Source of the DNA: Membranipora membranacea
Taxonomy: Eukaryota > Bryozoa > Gymnolaemata > Cheilostomatida > Membraniporidae
Assembly (NCBI GenBank): GCA_914767715.1
Contig: OU612067.1
Coordinates: 30,790,162 to 30,854,161 of the forward strand
Reading direction: 5' to 3'
DNA: 64,000 nt
Positions 36,436-50,018 of this stretch are shown one piece after another (position 1 is the stretch's first letter; each line of letters opens with the position of its first letter). Made by a program: the position numbers and the translations under genes. The notes under the pieces are model-generated. The model ran no database searches. It saw nothing but the letters and a program-made list of their open reading frames with translations, and was not told the origin of the DNA.

Positions 36436-39400
36436 TCAGTCTAGCTGGTAAAACTCCACATTATTAGACTGGAAATATGAGATAATAAGCTGGTCATCAT
36501 CTGTCACCGCCATGTCAAATTTTTGAAAGCTGTTATCCTTTCCAGATATTTCACCTACCAAATCACCTACAACGTTATCAAACAATCGATATTGATGATT
36601 TGTTTGGTGATTTGAAACATAGCAAGAAATGTACAGATAGGTGATGAAAGATGTTATGTCAATCATACTTTTTTAGAATTATTTAAACACATAATACAGC
36701 AGCAGAAATTCCTTCCCACCTTAAATCACACCACACAACTCTTACCGTTCTCACAGTCTAGAATCCAGATTTTGGTAGCTAGAGCGTCATTAGTTACCAT
36801 CACATATCTGTCCCTTAGATGAGCGACTCCTTGTGGATGCTTGACAACTTTTGATGTCCATAAAGTTTCACCGGTGTTTATGTCTACTTTGAAAACACTG
36901 TTTGATGTATGGTGTGATACAATGACAAACTTTTCACCTGCAGTCATGGCTAGTTGCCCATCAACGGCCTGAGGAAGTTTGATAGAGTTAATTGTATCTC
37001 CTGTCTGGTTGTAAACAGTTAGTGTCCCATTCTGTCGGTTAGGGAGGACAATCTTATCACCACCACAAACTCCAATTTTGATCAGAGAATTACCACTGTC
37101 ATCATGAGACCAAGATCGTTTCATTTTTCCGTTTGAATTCAAAACTCTAACTGTGAATTTCCGAGTAGAAGCATCACAAACTGCTACATAGAGCTCTTGA
37201 TTTAATATCTTCACGCTGCTTACATATCCATCAAGCTTGATGAAGTTCTTCTGAATCTTTCCATCTGAAGTTATTCTCTCGATTGTGAATTCCTTGCCAT
37301 TACCTACATATGTGATCCCGTCATGGTGACACACAGATATTGGTCTGTCGCCAACGCTGAGTGATCTCAGAAGCTTCATTGATGTTGGTAATGGGATGTG
37401 TTGCAGGCTCTGGTGAAGATGAAGAAAGTGTTCTGATTGGACAATCTGACAGGTCAAAGTATCGGGCTTCTCTGTGAAAAACAGAAATTGTGGGAACATA
37501 AAAAAGACTAAATACTGCAGCATAATCCTGACTCTCAACTAACTCTGATAATACCAAGCTTTTCTAGCTACATAATAATATTGGTGAGACAAGCAAGGAG
37601 AGCAACGAATGAATTTTAGAAAACTGACAATGAAAAATTAAAGTTGATTAATTGCTCTCAATTGTAAGAACAACACCTCAATATGTCCACTAGGTGCAGA
37701 TGTTCAGTGCTAGAGAGAACTTTCATCCATCATTCATTGTCATTGTGTATGAGCACCATGAACGTTCCTTGTAATAACATAAGAAGCTCAGTTTATATAA
37801 CCACCTGCTCTTAGACAGAATAGAGATATGATTACCTGATTCTTCTACTCTCACATCTATTACAGCAACTTTACATTTCTCAACCTTCATGGTGATCAAC
37901 TCATCAATGAGTTTATTTGTGTGCTCAAATCCTTTAACTATGTCCACCTTAAAACAAGAGCAGAGTTTTTAGAATGACAGAGCGCTATACACAAGATAAT
38001 AATGGGCCGTTTGACGATAGCAAATCCTCCATGAAATGTACTGAAAAAAAGATAAAATATAATCACTTATTTAGGGTTTCTAGGGGAACAATTTAGCGAG
38101 CAACTGAGTAAGCAGGCTATGAAACGGTCCGATTTCAATTCACTGATGACGAATGTGTTTTTGGGACAGAGTCAGTCTGTACCTGATGATGTGAGTACAC
38201 CCTGGAGTTTATCTTGAGAAGTTGTCTGCTCAGCTTGTTCAGCTTTTTACCGACTTCATCATCCAGGTACTGAGTCATTCTAGCTTTTGATTGGCTCCTC
38301 AACTCAATAAGTTTACATTCAAGATCAGCATACTGTCTCAGGATGTCCTCGATCTGGATATGAAAGCAATGATACTTGTCAGACTTTTATAACAAAGTAG
38401 CGGGCAGTTTATTGTATTCGGCTTAGGAAAGCATTTTATGTAGGTCAACATGATCTGGAAGTGCTCAAGACCAGGCAGATTTTTTGACTTTTGATATGAG
38501 ATTTGAGGGCTTCTCTTGGCAAGACAGGAATTGTGTGATATGCCTGGGCGTGAAGTTCAAATAGTGTGTTTTCCATGTGATTGTTAAGTTTGAATACCAT
38601 ACATTAGGGTTTTAGCCAAAGTATATGTGTACCCACATGTAGTTATTGTGCCGAACATGTCAGAAATTGTAAATATCAAAAGTACGCAAACCAAATCAAC
38701 TATATCTACATGTTTGGCTCTTGCTGCGTGAAGTTTTCTGATCATCTCCTCTGTACTGCTGTCAAACTCTGATAACTTATTAGTCAGAGATTTCTCCATC
38801 TCAAGAAAACTCTCTTCTTTTTCAAACATCCAGATCTTCTTGTCATTGATCATCTGGATGAGTGAAGTTTCTAAGTCATCCAGAGGAAGGATAGAGTGGT
38901 TTGACCCTGTATAAATATATCAGCGTCTAAAGTATGGTAGCTGTGTACTCTGACACGAATAAGTTCTGCCCGCACATAAGTTTTGTATTTTCATCCAAGT
39001 ATTTGCAAAGACACCCTTTTTAAAGTCAAAGAATATAGGTTAATTTCGAGTGATATCTTACACAACCATTTTACTTAAGGATAAAGAACCATTGCTTTCA
39101 GGCACAAAAAAATTCTGTTTTTCAGTTAGCAAAAGTGCCACAGCAACTGGGCCACCCACATGTATGGCATGTTAATCATAAGTTGCAATTGCAGATTATT
39201 TCTATCAAGTCGAAAAAGAACAGCCAATCAAATAAACTTTAAGCCAGCATCAAATCTTGTATATAATAAACGACAAGCAATTTTTATCCTACAAGATTAA
39301 TCCAAAAAGATTTGTTAAATATTCCATACCAAGAAGACCAGCTTACCGTCGATGCAAGTTTTAGATTGGGTGTTACATCCAATACACATAACCTCATAAC

Positions 39401-41188
39401 ATTTCTCACAAGCCATCCCATACTGATATCTAGGGTGTTTGACACAGTATCTTTTCTCTAACCTTCTGTATTCTCTCTGATACTCGATCATCGGGATTCT
39501 TCTGTGGTCATCCAGTGCATCATTGTGACTCTGAAATATAAAAATGACGTTCACATGCCATTATCATGGGCTAGAAGATTTATATTTGTTCAGTCATGGC
39601 CTCAAGGTAATGTATTGGCATCTTGACTCTTAGTTTGATAACTGTATATCTGACCATCTCAAACCTCTTTGAAAACATACCAAAATTTGTGCTATTCAGA
39701 ACTAAGCCGCTATTCGAAACTAAGCCACCATGCTCGAAGTTACATACAGTGTAAGCTGGTTAATTCGAAGGCTATTAATATGAAATTTCTGTTAATTCAG
39801 ACACCTGAATGTGGTCCCAGGTCAGCCAATGATTTTTGGACCCATTCAGTACGAAATTGTAACCGTAGTTCGAAGTTGTCTTCCCCTACCAAGGAAGAAA
39901 GTAACTCCATATTCAGAGGGCTTATGAGTTGAAATTGGTTTTTCCATAAACCTAGACAGTACACCATATACAGCTGAAGTGAGGCACTGAATTGTGGGGT
40001 GAAGTAATGCCATTGGAAGGTGTAGGAGCAATGATGCTATCAATTTTTAACTGTCCATAATCCAGGTTTTTTGTTCATAACTCGATCAACTTATAGATCG
40101 GATTTTAAATTTGTAAGTTGCTTTACAATCAGCAGCATCTTGTTATCAACTTAATGCTATTTCTTCTGAAAGCTTTTTTTGCATCAAATTAGTACCAAAC
40201 TGCTCAGGACAAGCTACTTAATATATTGAAATTTTCAAACTCGAAATCGGATCAAAATTTAGTTATCGACAAAAAACCTGGATTATTGACAGTAAATCAA
40301 TGATGGCATTATTGCCTCCACACCTTCCAATGTCTTTACGTCGCCTCTAAGAATGAATGTAACCTGTCTAGAAATTTGTAGCAATCAATGTAGCGCAGCC
40401 ATCCACCTCGCAAATAACAGCCTTTTCTGCCTCATTTCTCCGATAAAATGACGCAACATCATCCAATCACGCTTTTGATGAGCTATTAGCGATCAATAGC
40501 TCAGCAGCTTTCCAAAGGTATATAAAATGTTCAAATCGGTCAACGCCGGTATCATAACCTTAAATGCCTCAGTGCCTCAATGCTAATGATCCATATAGTG
40601 AACTGTGTAGGTTTATTATTAAGTCTATGGTCTTTTCTAATCAAGGAAGAATGTAAAGTAGTGAAACTCAACTCACCTTCAAATGAGAGTCACAGAACTT
40701 CTTAGCACAGATGACACAGTAGACCTGAGCATATCTAAACTTCTCATCTTTTCTTCTACACACATCGCAACAGTTGAACTCATCTATAGGAGCTGTAGCG
40801 GAGGGAAGGGCATCTACAGAGTCTTCAAAAACTCTCCTAAAAAAATAAGCAAAGTAAATCTTTGTCATTTGAATGAAAGTTTTATCAGTGTGGGCACAGT
40901 GACCCAAATTTGACTGATTTTGATATGATACCGCACTACACCTGTCAACCGATCGGGGCGATATACAATTGAAACTTGTTATGTAATCGAAACTTACTTG
41001 CAGACAGGACAGAGTATGATTTTAGTCTGTTCTGAGTCTTTAGTAAGACAAGTCACACAGAATATATGACCTGGACTGCATGGTAACCTCTTCAGGTCAT
41101 CGTTCTCATAACAAAGACCACACTCCAGGAACTCTGTATCTTCTGTGTTAATATCAGTACTGCTGCCGCTATCTCCTGCTGCTGCCAT
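36436..41188 (-). CDS. TRIM-family RING/B-box protein with beta-propeller-like C-terminus, 8 exons
   Basis: Exons in transcript order: 40998-41188, 40677-40836, 39347-39530, 38710-38906, 38183-38353, 37836-37947, 36746-37471, 36436-36566. All phases agree and give 623 residues. Residues 23-63 form a C3HC4 RING (CGLC, then LPCSPGHIFCVTC and CPVC). Exon 2 is a B-box 1-like motif (CCDVC, CVIC, CDSH), exon 3 a B-box 2 (CVKH, CEKC, CIGC). About residues 180-335 are acidic/basic coiled coil. Residues ~339-623 carry repeated strands such as GITYVGNGKEF, ELYVAVCD, FVIVSHHTS and YVMVTNDALA, suggesting a beta-propeller of the NHL/TRIM2-3-56 kind without a canonical NHL signature. The expected role is an E3 ubiquitin ligase whose C-terminal propeller selects targets; the target is unknown. 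The RING looks complete. Such genes are often expanded in invertebrates. Confidence 0.92.
40009..40337. mobile_element. Long palindromic element in TRIM intron 2
   Basis: The left arm reads CATTGGAAGGTGTAGGAGCA then ATGATGCTATC...AACTGTCCATAATCCAGG. The right arm is its diverged inverse, ending GACAGT...ATGATGGCATTATTGCC...CACACCTTCCAATG. Arms of about 80-90 bases flank a centre of about 150 bases with no coding signal. It is a foldback or MITE-like element. Confidence 0.65.
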
Positions 41189-43680
41189 GATTCCTGTGGT
41201 TGATATAAATTTACATTCACTGTAAGAAAAATTAAACATTGACAAACATCTTCTTGTCCTTACAATCTATCAAATGGTATAACTATACTATGAGTTTAGC
41301 CTTGAATAATGTAGTTTTCCAGCTCAGCCGACTTAGGAAACTGTTTTCTCAAAAAAAGCTTGGAAGGGCTGGACATGTTCCTAAAATAATCCTTTTCTAA
41401 CCCTCTTGTTAGATCAGGTTTGTCTCCTCTGGTAAGCGTTATCCTACCTCGACCAGAGGGCCCAAACTTGATCTTCATTGTATATGATTAGTTTTAGTAT
41501 CAGTCAGAGAATTTTACACCATAGATATGACGGGCGGTTCCATAAAAAATGTATGTAAATCCATTGAATCAGTGTATCCAGCCAGACTTGACTCACAATA
41601 GTACCAGTTGAGTACGGGTGGATGGCCAACATTAACCGGTACAATCGACCAGTGAGTTTTTGAATACACATGGCCACAGTGGTCGGTCCCCTGCTGCGTC
41701 TGCTATATACCAAAGGTATTGCCAACGTGACCGGTTCCACCATCTTACCTTTCACATATGACTGTGTTATTTTCCACTGGGTTCGAACGCAACTGATTGC
41801 CCAGCTCAAGATCTTGACAAAGCGGTTGAGGGGACTGACAATGGTTGATGAATATCAACGTCAAAAAGTATGTTACCATGGCGGCGACTAACAAAAGAAA
41901 CAACATAGGCTCACTACTATCTCACGCCAGATAACACTCTAGCAACTGACGCTTACGTCAGGTGTTGTTCAAATGTGGTAGGTGTGGTATCGGACATATC
42001 TTACAGCACTGTGAGTGAGTTAAATAAGTAGGAAATTGAAAAGCTAGAAATGAACATGTAAGAGGAACAGAGATTGGAGGAAAAACCGGATATGGGAGGA
42101 GAGATGGGAAATTAAGGAGACCGGGCACTTGATGAATGGAAGTAGAGATTGAAGGAACTAGAGAGAAACTTACAGAATAGATCTAGAGGTAAATATAAGT
42201 ATATATAGTTTGTTGACCGCTTTACAAGCACTATCGTCTCCATATTGCCCGAGGGTTTGATTGGACGAAGTGCTTAAATATGTCTTAGCACGAAACATAG
42301 CCTGCACCACCAAATCCTCTACTATGATCTTTTCATAATTATGTCTACTGCCAATACAGAACTGGCCCTTTTCACTGCACTGGCCACAGGAAGGCCTGTA
42401 CATTTAATGACAAGCTAGCCCTTAAAACCATTCACAATTACACAATAAACTGGTGATGAAAACTATAAAATCCTTACATTCTGATTTTCCCCTACCTGTA
42501 CCCTTCAATTTAGCCTTGGGAAGCTAATTATGTGGTAGAGAGAGGAGATCTTTCAGTCACTTGACCTCTGTGTGTGGATTTATAAAAGGGGAATTCCCCA
42601 GCTAGGCTAGCCTGAGTTCATCAATCTCTACCAAGGAACTAAATTCCATTTCAGATTAGCCAATGAAAATCAGTCAATTCCTAATTGATCCAATCACACC
42701 CAATATGACAAAATAGAAATACTTTAGTGGGTCCACTAGGAGTTTTTGTTAATGTTGCCAGTGAGAAACTTTTTATGAAACTGAAAGAAGCCAATGAGAG
42801 GGAGTACATTGGACAGACAGACAATGTACCTTGTAAACTGGTCTGTATATGATTAGTTTCCACTGTGACTCCGAGTGATTGACTGTCTTATAAGGTAAGC
42901 CATTTTGTTTTATACTTGAATCCAGTCAAAACTGAGCTTGCCAAGACAGCCTTAAACAGTACATTGTCACTACATTACGATTACCAACTTTATCAGTTCT
43001 GAAGCATAGGGCTGTGGGTGGGGATGGGAAGGATGGAAGCTCTATTTATTTTGGAGTTCCAGGTTTTGGGTGAGTCTGTAGGCTCGCGAAGTTTTGGGGA
43101 TGTGACCAGTTTTAAAAAAAGTGGAGTCGTTGATATATTCAAAATCTCCATTTTCAATCTTGCAAGAAAGTATATAATTTAAGTCTCTCTATCCCTTTAA
43201 TGACATGGAAATCTTGGTGAAGCTGCTTATAGTAGCCAAGCAAGATAAGCACTGGCATCAGTGAAATAAAGGTCAATAATGATGTGCATATGGAGCTATG
43301 ATACTGTAAAAATTAAGATATATCTTTCTCCTCTTCTCACTTCTCTTCTGTGATTCAATATTATTCTTCAATGAATGATGATGATTGTATGATGTAGGCT
43401 AGTGACAGTGTTGATGGATGGATAGAAAACCACAGAAATGAGTGCCTGGAGTGACCCAAGGACTGGATGATGGGGTTCTGCTACTGGCTCCACGACCTGA
43501 TTTTTCTAGTTCTATTGAACATCACATTGAACTAGTTGGACTGTTCAAGCAAGCAAGGAGTTAAGAGGACTCTCTCAGGACCTCTAACTCATAGTAGGTA
43601 TCTGGAGTTATAACCAAGGAGCTTTTTACTCCTTGTTACAACCATGTATACTTTGCCAAATATCCAAATAGATGGTACTT
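41189..43680. other. Region upstream of the TRIM gene
   Basis: No supported gene. Open frames at 41670-41891 (+) and 42170-42403 (-) have neither clear splice sites nor recognisable domains. The TRIM promoter must lie here but I see no clear TATA box. Confidence 0.4.
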
Positions 43681-43687
43681 ATCTAGT

Positions 43688-43943
43688 CTGGGGGGTCTTT
43701 CAATTAGAAACAGCCAAAATCGCAATCTGATCGCTCAGTCAGTGACTGTGAGTGAGCGATACCTGCTAGGCTCTCGCTTTCAGATCGCTCAGTCACTTGA
43801 TGGAACTATATACATTCTGAGTGAGCGATTTGGGAGCGATTTTGTCTAATTGAAAGACCAAGTGAGTGATAATTTTGAGCGATGTGATAGTGATAACTTG
43901 CTTTAGTAAAGGATCGCTCTTTCTAATTGAAAGACCCCCCAGG
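43688..43943. mobile_element. MITE with 23-base terminal inverted repeats
   Basis: The ends are perfect inverses: CTGGGGGGTCTTTCAATTAG plus AAA on the left, and its complement on the right (CTAATTGAAAGACCCCCCAG). Inside, GAGTGAGCGAT and its inverse GATCGCTCA recur several times, and a further inverted TIR-like block, CTAATTGAAAGACCAAG, lies at about 43844. It has no coding capacity. I could not identify a clear target duplication. Confidence 0.8.
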
Positions 43944-44454
43944 TTTGGATAATTCAGTCAGTTAATTCAAGGTCGACTATTCTAAAAACTGGGTTTCTGT
44001 GGTTAAGTTTAACTTGCCCTCCAAGATCCAGGGTTGGATTGTACAAACATTGAGAAGATCTACTCAATATGCATTATTATAAACTAGTCTAGATGACTGG
44101 CTTAAGCCTTATTCTTTTTTCACCATTGGTTTTGACCAGATGCCCTATATGCAATATTATACTGACCCTTTTCTTCATTAAATGACAATTGATTGAACAT
44201 ACGAATCTCAACATTGACCAGCTCCTCATGGAGTCCCATGTGCTTTAGTTTGCTTTAAAAAGCTGGCAACATGCTGTGTAACAACTATGGCAACGTTGTA
44301 GATGATCATTAATTAATTCTGTTATCTCTAAAATGGAACATAAAGAAAAAAGGATAGCATTGAGCAATGTACATTCACAAATTACAGTGTAGAAGAAGAG
44401 TGAAACTACTGGAGAGTAACTGTGGTTAATAATTCCAGAATGTTCTAGGTCACT

Positions 44455-46335
44455 ATGCAGGGAGAGTTAGGCCGTATTTCCCTGTTTGGTGTCATAACAG
44501 ATGATTTCATTCTATCGGTAAGTTTTCAAAACGATCTGTACATTTTCCTCAATCTATATTCCACAGAAGATCCTACATTAGACTACATCCCTGATCCTTG
44601 AGTGTATTTTGGAATAAACATAAACTGAATCCAATGTCAGCGGAGATGACAGTAGGCTAGAACCAAGGATAGGATGATGAAGTTGGCCAGACGCAATCCT
44701 TTCTGGGTAAAATGTCAGCTCAGTCATATTTAATTTATATAACTTGTCACCTGCTTTGCTCAGTAGTCTCTATTACAGACTGTTCATCAAGAGTCTGCAT
44801 CACAGTTCAAGGCTTATGTCTCCCACTCCTTGTTGTGTGTAGTTATTGTAACACCTTCTGGATTTGGTATCATTGCCTTTCTTTTCTATCATATGCAATC
44901 CACCTCTAGTTCAGCTGATATCACTAATTCACCATGGGGCAGACTCTAGCAAGAGCAAAAACGGGTACCTCTTATACATACAAATTTAGTATGTTAGAGG
45001 TTTGATGCGGTTTGGAGGTTGTTTCATTGCATGGGATCGGGTATAGAGTGTAGCTCGGTGTAGCTCAGTGTGTGTGGGAGAACTTAGAGGAGCGCAAATA
45101 CCTTCTTTAGTACAATTTGGAATAAACGTCCTCACTAGCAAAGTTGTATCTGTTCAAGACAGTTTGTGTGCTCTGAATGCCTTGCCATACTGAGTACATC
45201 TGTGTGTTAGAGAGTTGTTTAGGCCTGACTGCTGGTACTAACTTTCCCCTGCTAGGTTCACTAAGATGTTTTTACATAAAACTGTTTGCCGAATCTGACT
45301 TTTTTTTGTTCCAGGCTAACAAGAGTGTTTCACTAACAACCGTAGTACATTTGCAACGGAGGACTTCATCTATCCTGCTCTGGGGGCATCCACCTAGCTG
45401 TAGAGATGGCACAGCATATCCTGAAACTGAGGGTTGGTCTTAAAAATCGTGTTCCATTCCAAGCACTTCCTCTCACAATGTTGTGCAGTGTCTTAATCAT
45501 TGACCTAAGACCGAGACTTATGTCATTGGTATTTTACTGTACAACTGTTGGGTTATTGTTTTATGATGCATGTTGGAACCATTTGCCATATACGTATGCG
45601 TATGCTAATTGAGGCATTGATCTCAGTATGTGCAAATAATTAACACAAACTGATTGCTAAAATCGGGGTATATGATCAGTAAAATAGGTGAAGAAGTGAC
45701 AATTTTTTATCATGGTGCAATTTAATAATAATGACATCGTTCATTAATTTCACTCCGTGACCTTGACAATCATTTTCCGCAAATTATTGCCCGTAAGGTG
45801 ATAATTCTGAGGTTGATGCCTCAATAACTTATCTTTGAACTATACAGAATCAATGAGCACCTTAGATTTCACGGAAATCATATTAAGCATAAGTGAGGCA
45901 TTTTATTGAGGTTAACGCTGTGATGCATTTTGATCCATTTGATATTAATTCTTACCTAAACGATTTTCAGTTAATGAACAAAATCAATTTGAATTGAGAC
46001 TGATTATCTGCCAGAAGACTTTGTGTCTGAGAAAAATGCATGCCTGTATCTAAATTGTCAAGGCTTGGATAAAGCATGATAAGTGGTGTCTTTATTTATT
46101 AATATGTCTGCTGTTTCAGAGTCTCAAAAAACGGGTACTGCTACCAACATCAGTTCACGCATCTGATACAGTTTCCACCTCAATACAAACTAGCAGGCCA
46201 GTCTCTGTTGGTGTACCTGTCTCACCACTGTCGCTGTCAACACCTGCTGTGACCAAGGTGATGGAGTTCCCTCCATTAGGAATACCCCCACCAAAACCTC
46301 ACCGAAGAGATAATGATGATACATTGTTGGTCTGA
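44455..46335 (+). CDS. Possible small protein of unknown function, 2 exons
   Basis: Exon 44455-44517 (MQGELGRISLFGVITDDFIL plus S) ends at a good GTAAGT donor. Exon 46120-46335 follows a CTGTTTCAG acceptor and continues in phase 0 with SLKKRVLLPTSV, a Ser/Thr/Pro-rich stretch and EFPPLGIPPPKPHRRD to a stop: 92 residues. The first exon may instead be internal, because its ATG overlaps an AG acceptor, so more upstream exons may exist. I recognise no domain. The Pro-rich tail could bind SH3 or WW domains, which is a guess. Confidence 0.4.
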
Positions 46336-48593
46336 AAGAAGGTGTCAGCTTGGTAAAGCCTGCCAAGTACTGTTTTGGTAAGTAGGTTTATATTTTAACC
46401 CTCTCTTACCAATGCTCTATATTTTTTAGACTTGATCACTGTCTCTGATGCAAAGTTTGAAACGCATGGGCATTCTTCAAATTAAAATAACTAGGGACAT
46501 GAGAAAAAATTTCAGTTTTCTAGTTGGCTTTCTTATTCTGATGAATGAAAATTCATCTTTTCAAGCAACCAGACTTGTCTATTTCAATCATACTGGTGAA
46601 TTCATCTTCCTTCACGATATTCAAAGCTGCTCAAATGGATACTTCACATTAGGGTATTGTCTGTTCGTTGTGTATGAGAAGGCGATCATGAACTTTATGA
46701 TCAGAAATTATCTAGTCCATAAAGTTCTAAATAGATATACCATTCATCCTTGTGTCCATTGCATTGTCCATCTTTGCATTTTTTGGTTAGTTGATATTTG
46801 GATGGAGTGTATGATTGAGACAGAAATGACATGACATATTATACTAATAATAATATTTATGTTTAAGGAGATGTTACCTGTGACTGTTCAAGTGGGATAG
46901 CCTGCAAGCCAGCGGAGGTAGCCTACGAAAAGAGAGACATGTGACCAAAACACATCTTTGATGCAGGTACAGGTTTTAGCCATCTCATTATTCTCCCTAT
47001 TCAAAGCTTTACTATTGACTGCTCATACCTGTCATTGCATCACTGCTGCGTTCGGCTGTTTTGTTGCGTGATCACATATTTGGTTTTTTCGCGTTGTGCC
47101 TCGATTGCTTCACCTTTTCTCACCTCCTGCCTTACTTCCACATTGTAGGGTAAATTAAAATTTTATTGCAGATGTCTCTCAGTGGAGGTTGAGTTGGTGA
47201 AACGGACGTAAGCACTGATCCGGAAGATCCTTACAAGGCTGCGTTGCCAGGTGAAGGTATGGTGTTTACTTGTTTTACTGACTTTGTGTGGTCAAGAGCG
47301 ATGAACTTCGCTCAGCATTCACGTGAGAGTCCTAGCCTCGACCACTGGGAGAGGTTCTTACCTCTACAGGTCACAACGAATGCAAAAGTAAAGAACGGGG
47401 TTCTTTGCGCGGGGATGTAACTACCTTGTTTTGGTCACTTTCACAAGATGTGGTGTTACATACCCAAGTAAAATGCCAACAATACTCACTTATGGGATTT
47501 TTTTACTTTGGACTGTTTGTGGAATCACTCTGATCTTTCTGTTCTAGGCCATTAATAGCGTTTAATACTACCCATAGAGTATTTGCAATGAATGGACTTC
47601 ATCTGACCCGCTCAGTGCTGAGCTTGCTGTAAAGCACACAAATTATAGAAAAATGTTGATGGATATGTAAATTCAGAAGTTGCCTTCCATTGAAAATTCT
47701 AAGAGAGGGCAACTCTGACACTTGGTTTATATTTGCAAGTTGTGTTTAAAAATGTCTGCTAAGTTTCCACCCCATTTCAAACATGGATGTTGCTATTTTA
47801 TTGAATTTAGAAGGTGAACTGGGTGAAGATGGCATGAAGATGAAGTTAAATCTGGATTTAAGTCGGTCATGAAAATGATGAGAATTGTATGATGCAATAA
47901 TTTGTTGTTTTTGTTGTTTTAATTATCATGATTAAAGATCATGAGACTTTTCTGTCTTTGGTAGTTTACTGCACTACTGGGGTGATCCTTTCTTGATGCA
48001 TGTTGGAATCATTTGCTATTTACTTACACTTAAACTAATTGAGACTCTAATCTTCGAATTGGCTTATAATTTGCGCAAACTAATCGTCAAAATCAGAGTA
48101 TGAAATAAATGAACTCGGGTGACTTTTTATCATGGTGATATTTGAAAAAATAATGGAATTGACCATTGATTACACTGCCTGATTTTGACAAACTGTTTCA
48201 GCAAAAAAAATGAGTGACAATTCTGAGATGAAAGCCTCAATTAGTTATCTTTGAGCTATACAGTGTTTAATGAGCACCCTAGACCTAATAATACACTTTC
48301 AAAGGACACCGTATACAGCAGTGAGGCAGGTTATTGAGGTTGTGGCATGCTATTGAATGGTGATCCAAGCTAACGCTCAATATAGTGTTATGTGTATGAT
48401 GAGCACACATGTCCCTGCCCAGCAATAGTAGCTTAAGAAATTGTCTTTTCTTTTTACATGAGATAACAATTCCAATACTCTATGTGGACAGGTTTTGAGT
48501 ATTTTTGTTTGAATTCCATAAATGTTAGTTACTCTCCTCAAGGATATAGACCATCCATTGTCTGTTCACTGATATTGTTGTCTCATTTTGCAG

Positions 48594-48671
48594 AAGAACC
48601 GGTCACCACTTCTTTGGAGTCCAACTGGCGATCTCGAAACTGCAACTGGACTACTGTTTACCCCCAAATGA
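48594..48671 (+). CDS. Possible terminal exon, unknown gene
   Basis: After a TCATTTTGCAG acceptor the frame reads KNRSPLLWSPTGDLETATGL and ends LFTPK-stop. Three proline-directed S/TP sites in 25 residues are suggestive of a regulated C-terminus. It is phase 0 and could be an alternative last exon of the 44455-46335 gene if a weak GTCTGA donor at 46330 is used. Support is splice-site and composition only. Confidence 0.25.
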   Translation, partial: KNRSPLLWSPTGDLETATGLLFTPK

Positions 48672-49474
48672 TAGTGTGCGCAATGGAAACATGATAAAAC
48701 GCCACCGAATATTGTTGGTATGCTTTTATTGGCTGCAAAATATGGAAAATAATTCCTCCTGGGAGATAGATCACATATCTGTCTTACTGGTGCTCACGAG
48801 CGATAAGCACGTCTTGCTATAGCTAAACTTCACTAAGAATTCATGTGAGACTGACTGCTAGGAACAGGAGTGGAATGAATGCAATGATTAGTTTTAATTG
48901 TTCTTTCCTCATATTCATTCTCTATTTCATTATCGGTGTTTTTAACATGTAACTGGTGACAACTTTACTAAACCTAACTGAAGAGTAGCAGACAACCACT
49001 AATTTTCACCATCTTATTTGACTTATCTACCGTTACTTTGGCACTCAAATTTGTTTACCATGGTCTGTACTCCTGTCTTTTTCTATAAAATACTGAAGCA
49101 TTGTGCTTTTATTATTTTATATGAACTCTCAATCTAGTCAATCGGGTGCTTGAACTCATATTTCTGTTTTCGTAGAGGTATTAAAATGTTATGGTCGTTT
49201 CTTGATTTATGTCTAGTTCCAACACAGTTTCATCTATTATCGGCAAGGAAATACAACAAAATCATGTCTCTGTGAATGTTCAACAAATTTTCTATCCCAA
49301 TAAAACAACATTACCAAAAAGCAAAAAGAAAATTGATTTGTAATGTAATCCTAACTTTTACACCTTTGTTGGCGTGGACGTGCACGTAAAGGCATGCATG
49401 TATGGCGAGTGAAACTCATACACTGGGTGTGCAGGGTCCTCTTGTCTGTTAACATGGAGGCAGTACTCCTTACA

Positions 49475-49691
49475 AGCAAGGAGACAAAGAGATATACTTA
49501 CTCATTTCCACAAGTAACGTAGCTAATTTATTGGGTACTTGTGATGCAGTAACTGACACCATGTCCGTAAGATCACAAGTCATAATTTGTGCCAGGTGAA
49601 AAAATGAATGGCCCAACCCATCTAAAAGTCCTATTGCTTTACTAGCAGTACTTGAACACACTGATATGAGCTTAGGGGGTTTCTTTACCAA
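49475..49691 (-). CDS. Possible internal coding exon, unknown gene
   Basis: The minus-strand frame PPKLISVCSSTASKAIGLLD...LVEM ends at a good donor (ATGAGTAAGTAT, cut after the first A following ATG). It looks protein-like and lies about 330 bases from the divergent gene at 50019. No start codon and no partner exon could be fixed. Confidence 0.25.
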
Positions 49692-50018
49692 CCCATAAGA
49701 GGGTTAGAATTGAAGAAAATCGTTTACCGGAGTTTCCCTCTCATGTCATTTTGCAAAAACTTCCTAGCAGTTGGAAACCTATGAAGACAATATAAGTACA
49801 ACCCACAAACTCAAAATATCTGCGCAATACTCAAACTAGCGGGTGCGCGGGGAAGCAGGGCGGGCCTGTAGTCTTTTCGCCAGGTTTTGAAGTAAACACA
49901 GCTTTAACTGCCAAAATTGAATTCTTTTCCATACCGGAAACACTTTCTGATTGGTTGAATCATTTTGTTTTGATGTTGCTTGGAAATCAGACTACCGCCA
50001 CATCTAAATGTGTTGAAG

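Noticed and set aside
39690-39900. TTAATTCGAA-rich sequence that recalls Tigger/pogo ends
   Set aside because: The resemblance is short and I could not find matching termini.
45177-46834. Several plus-strand frames (45177-45443, 45406-45612, 46448-46834)
   Set aside because: No splice signals or domains consistent with coding.
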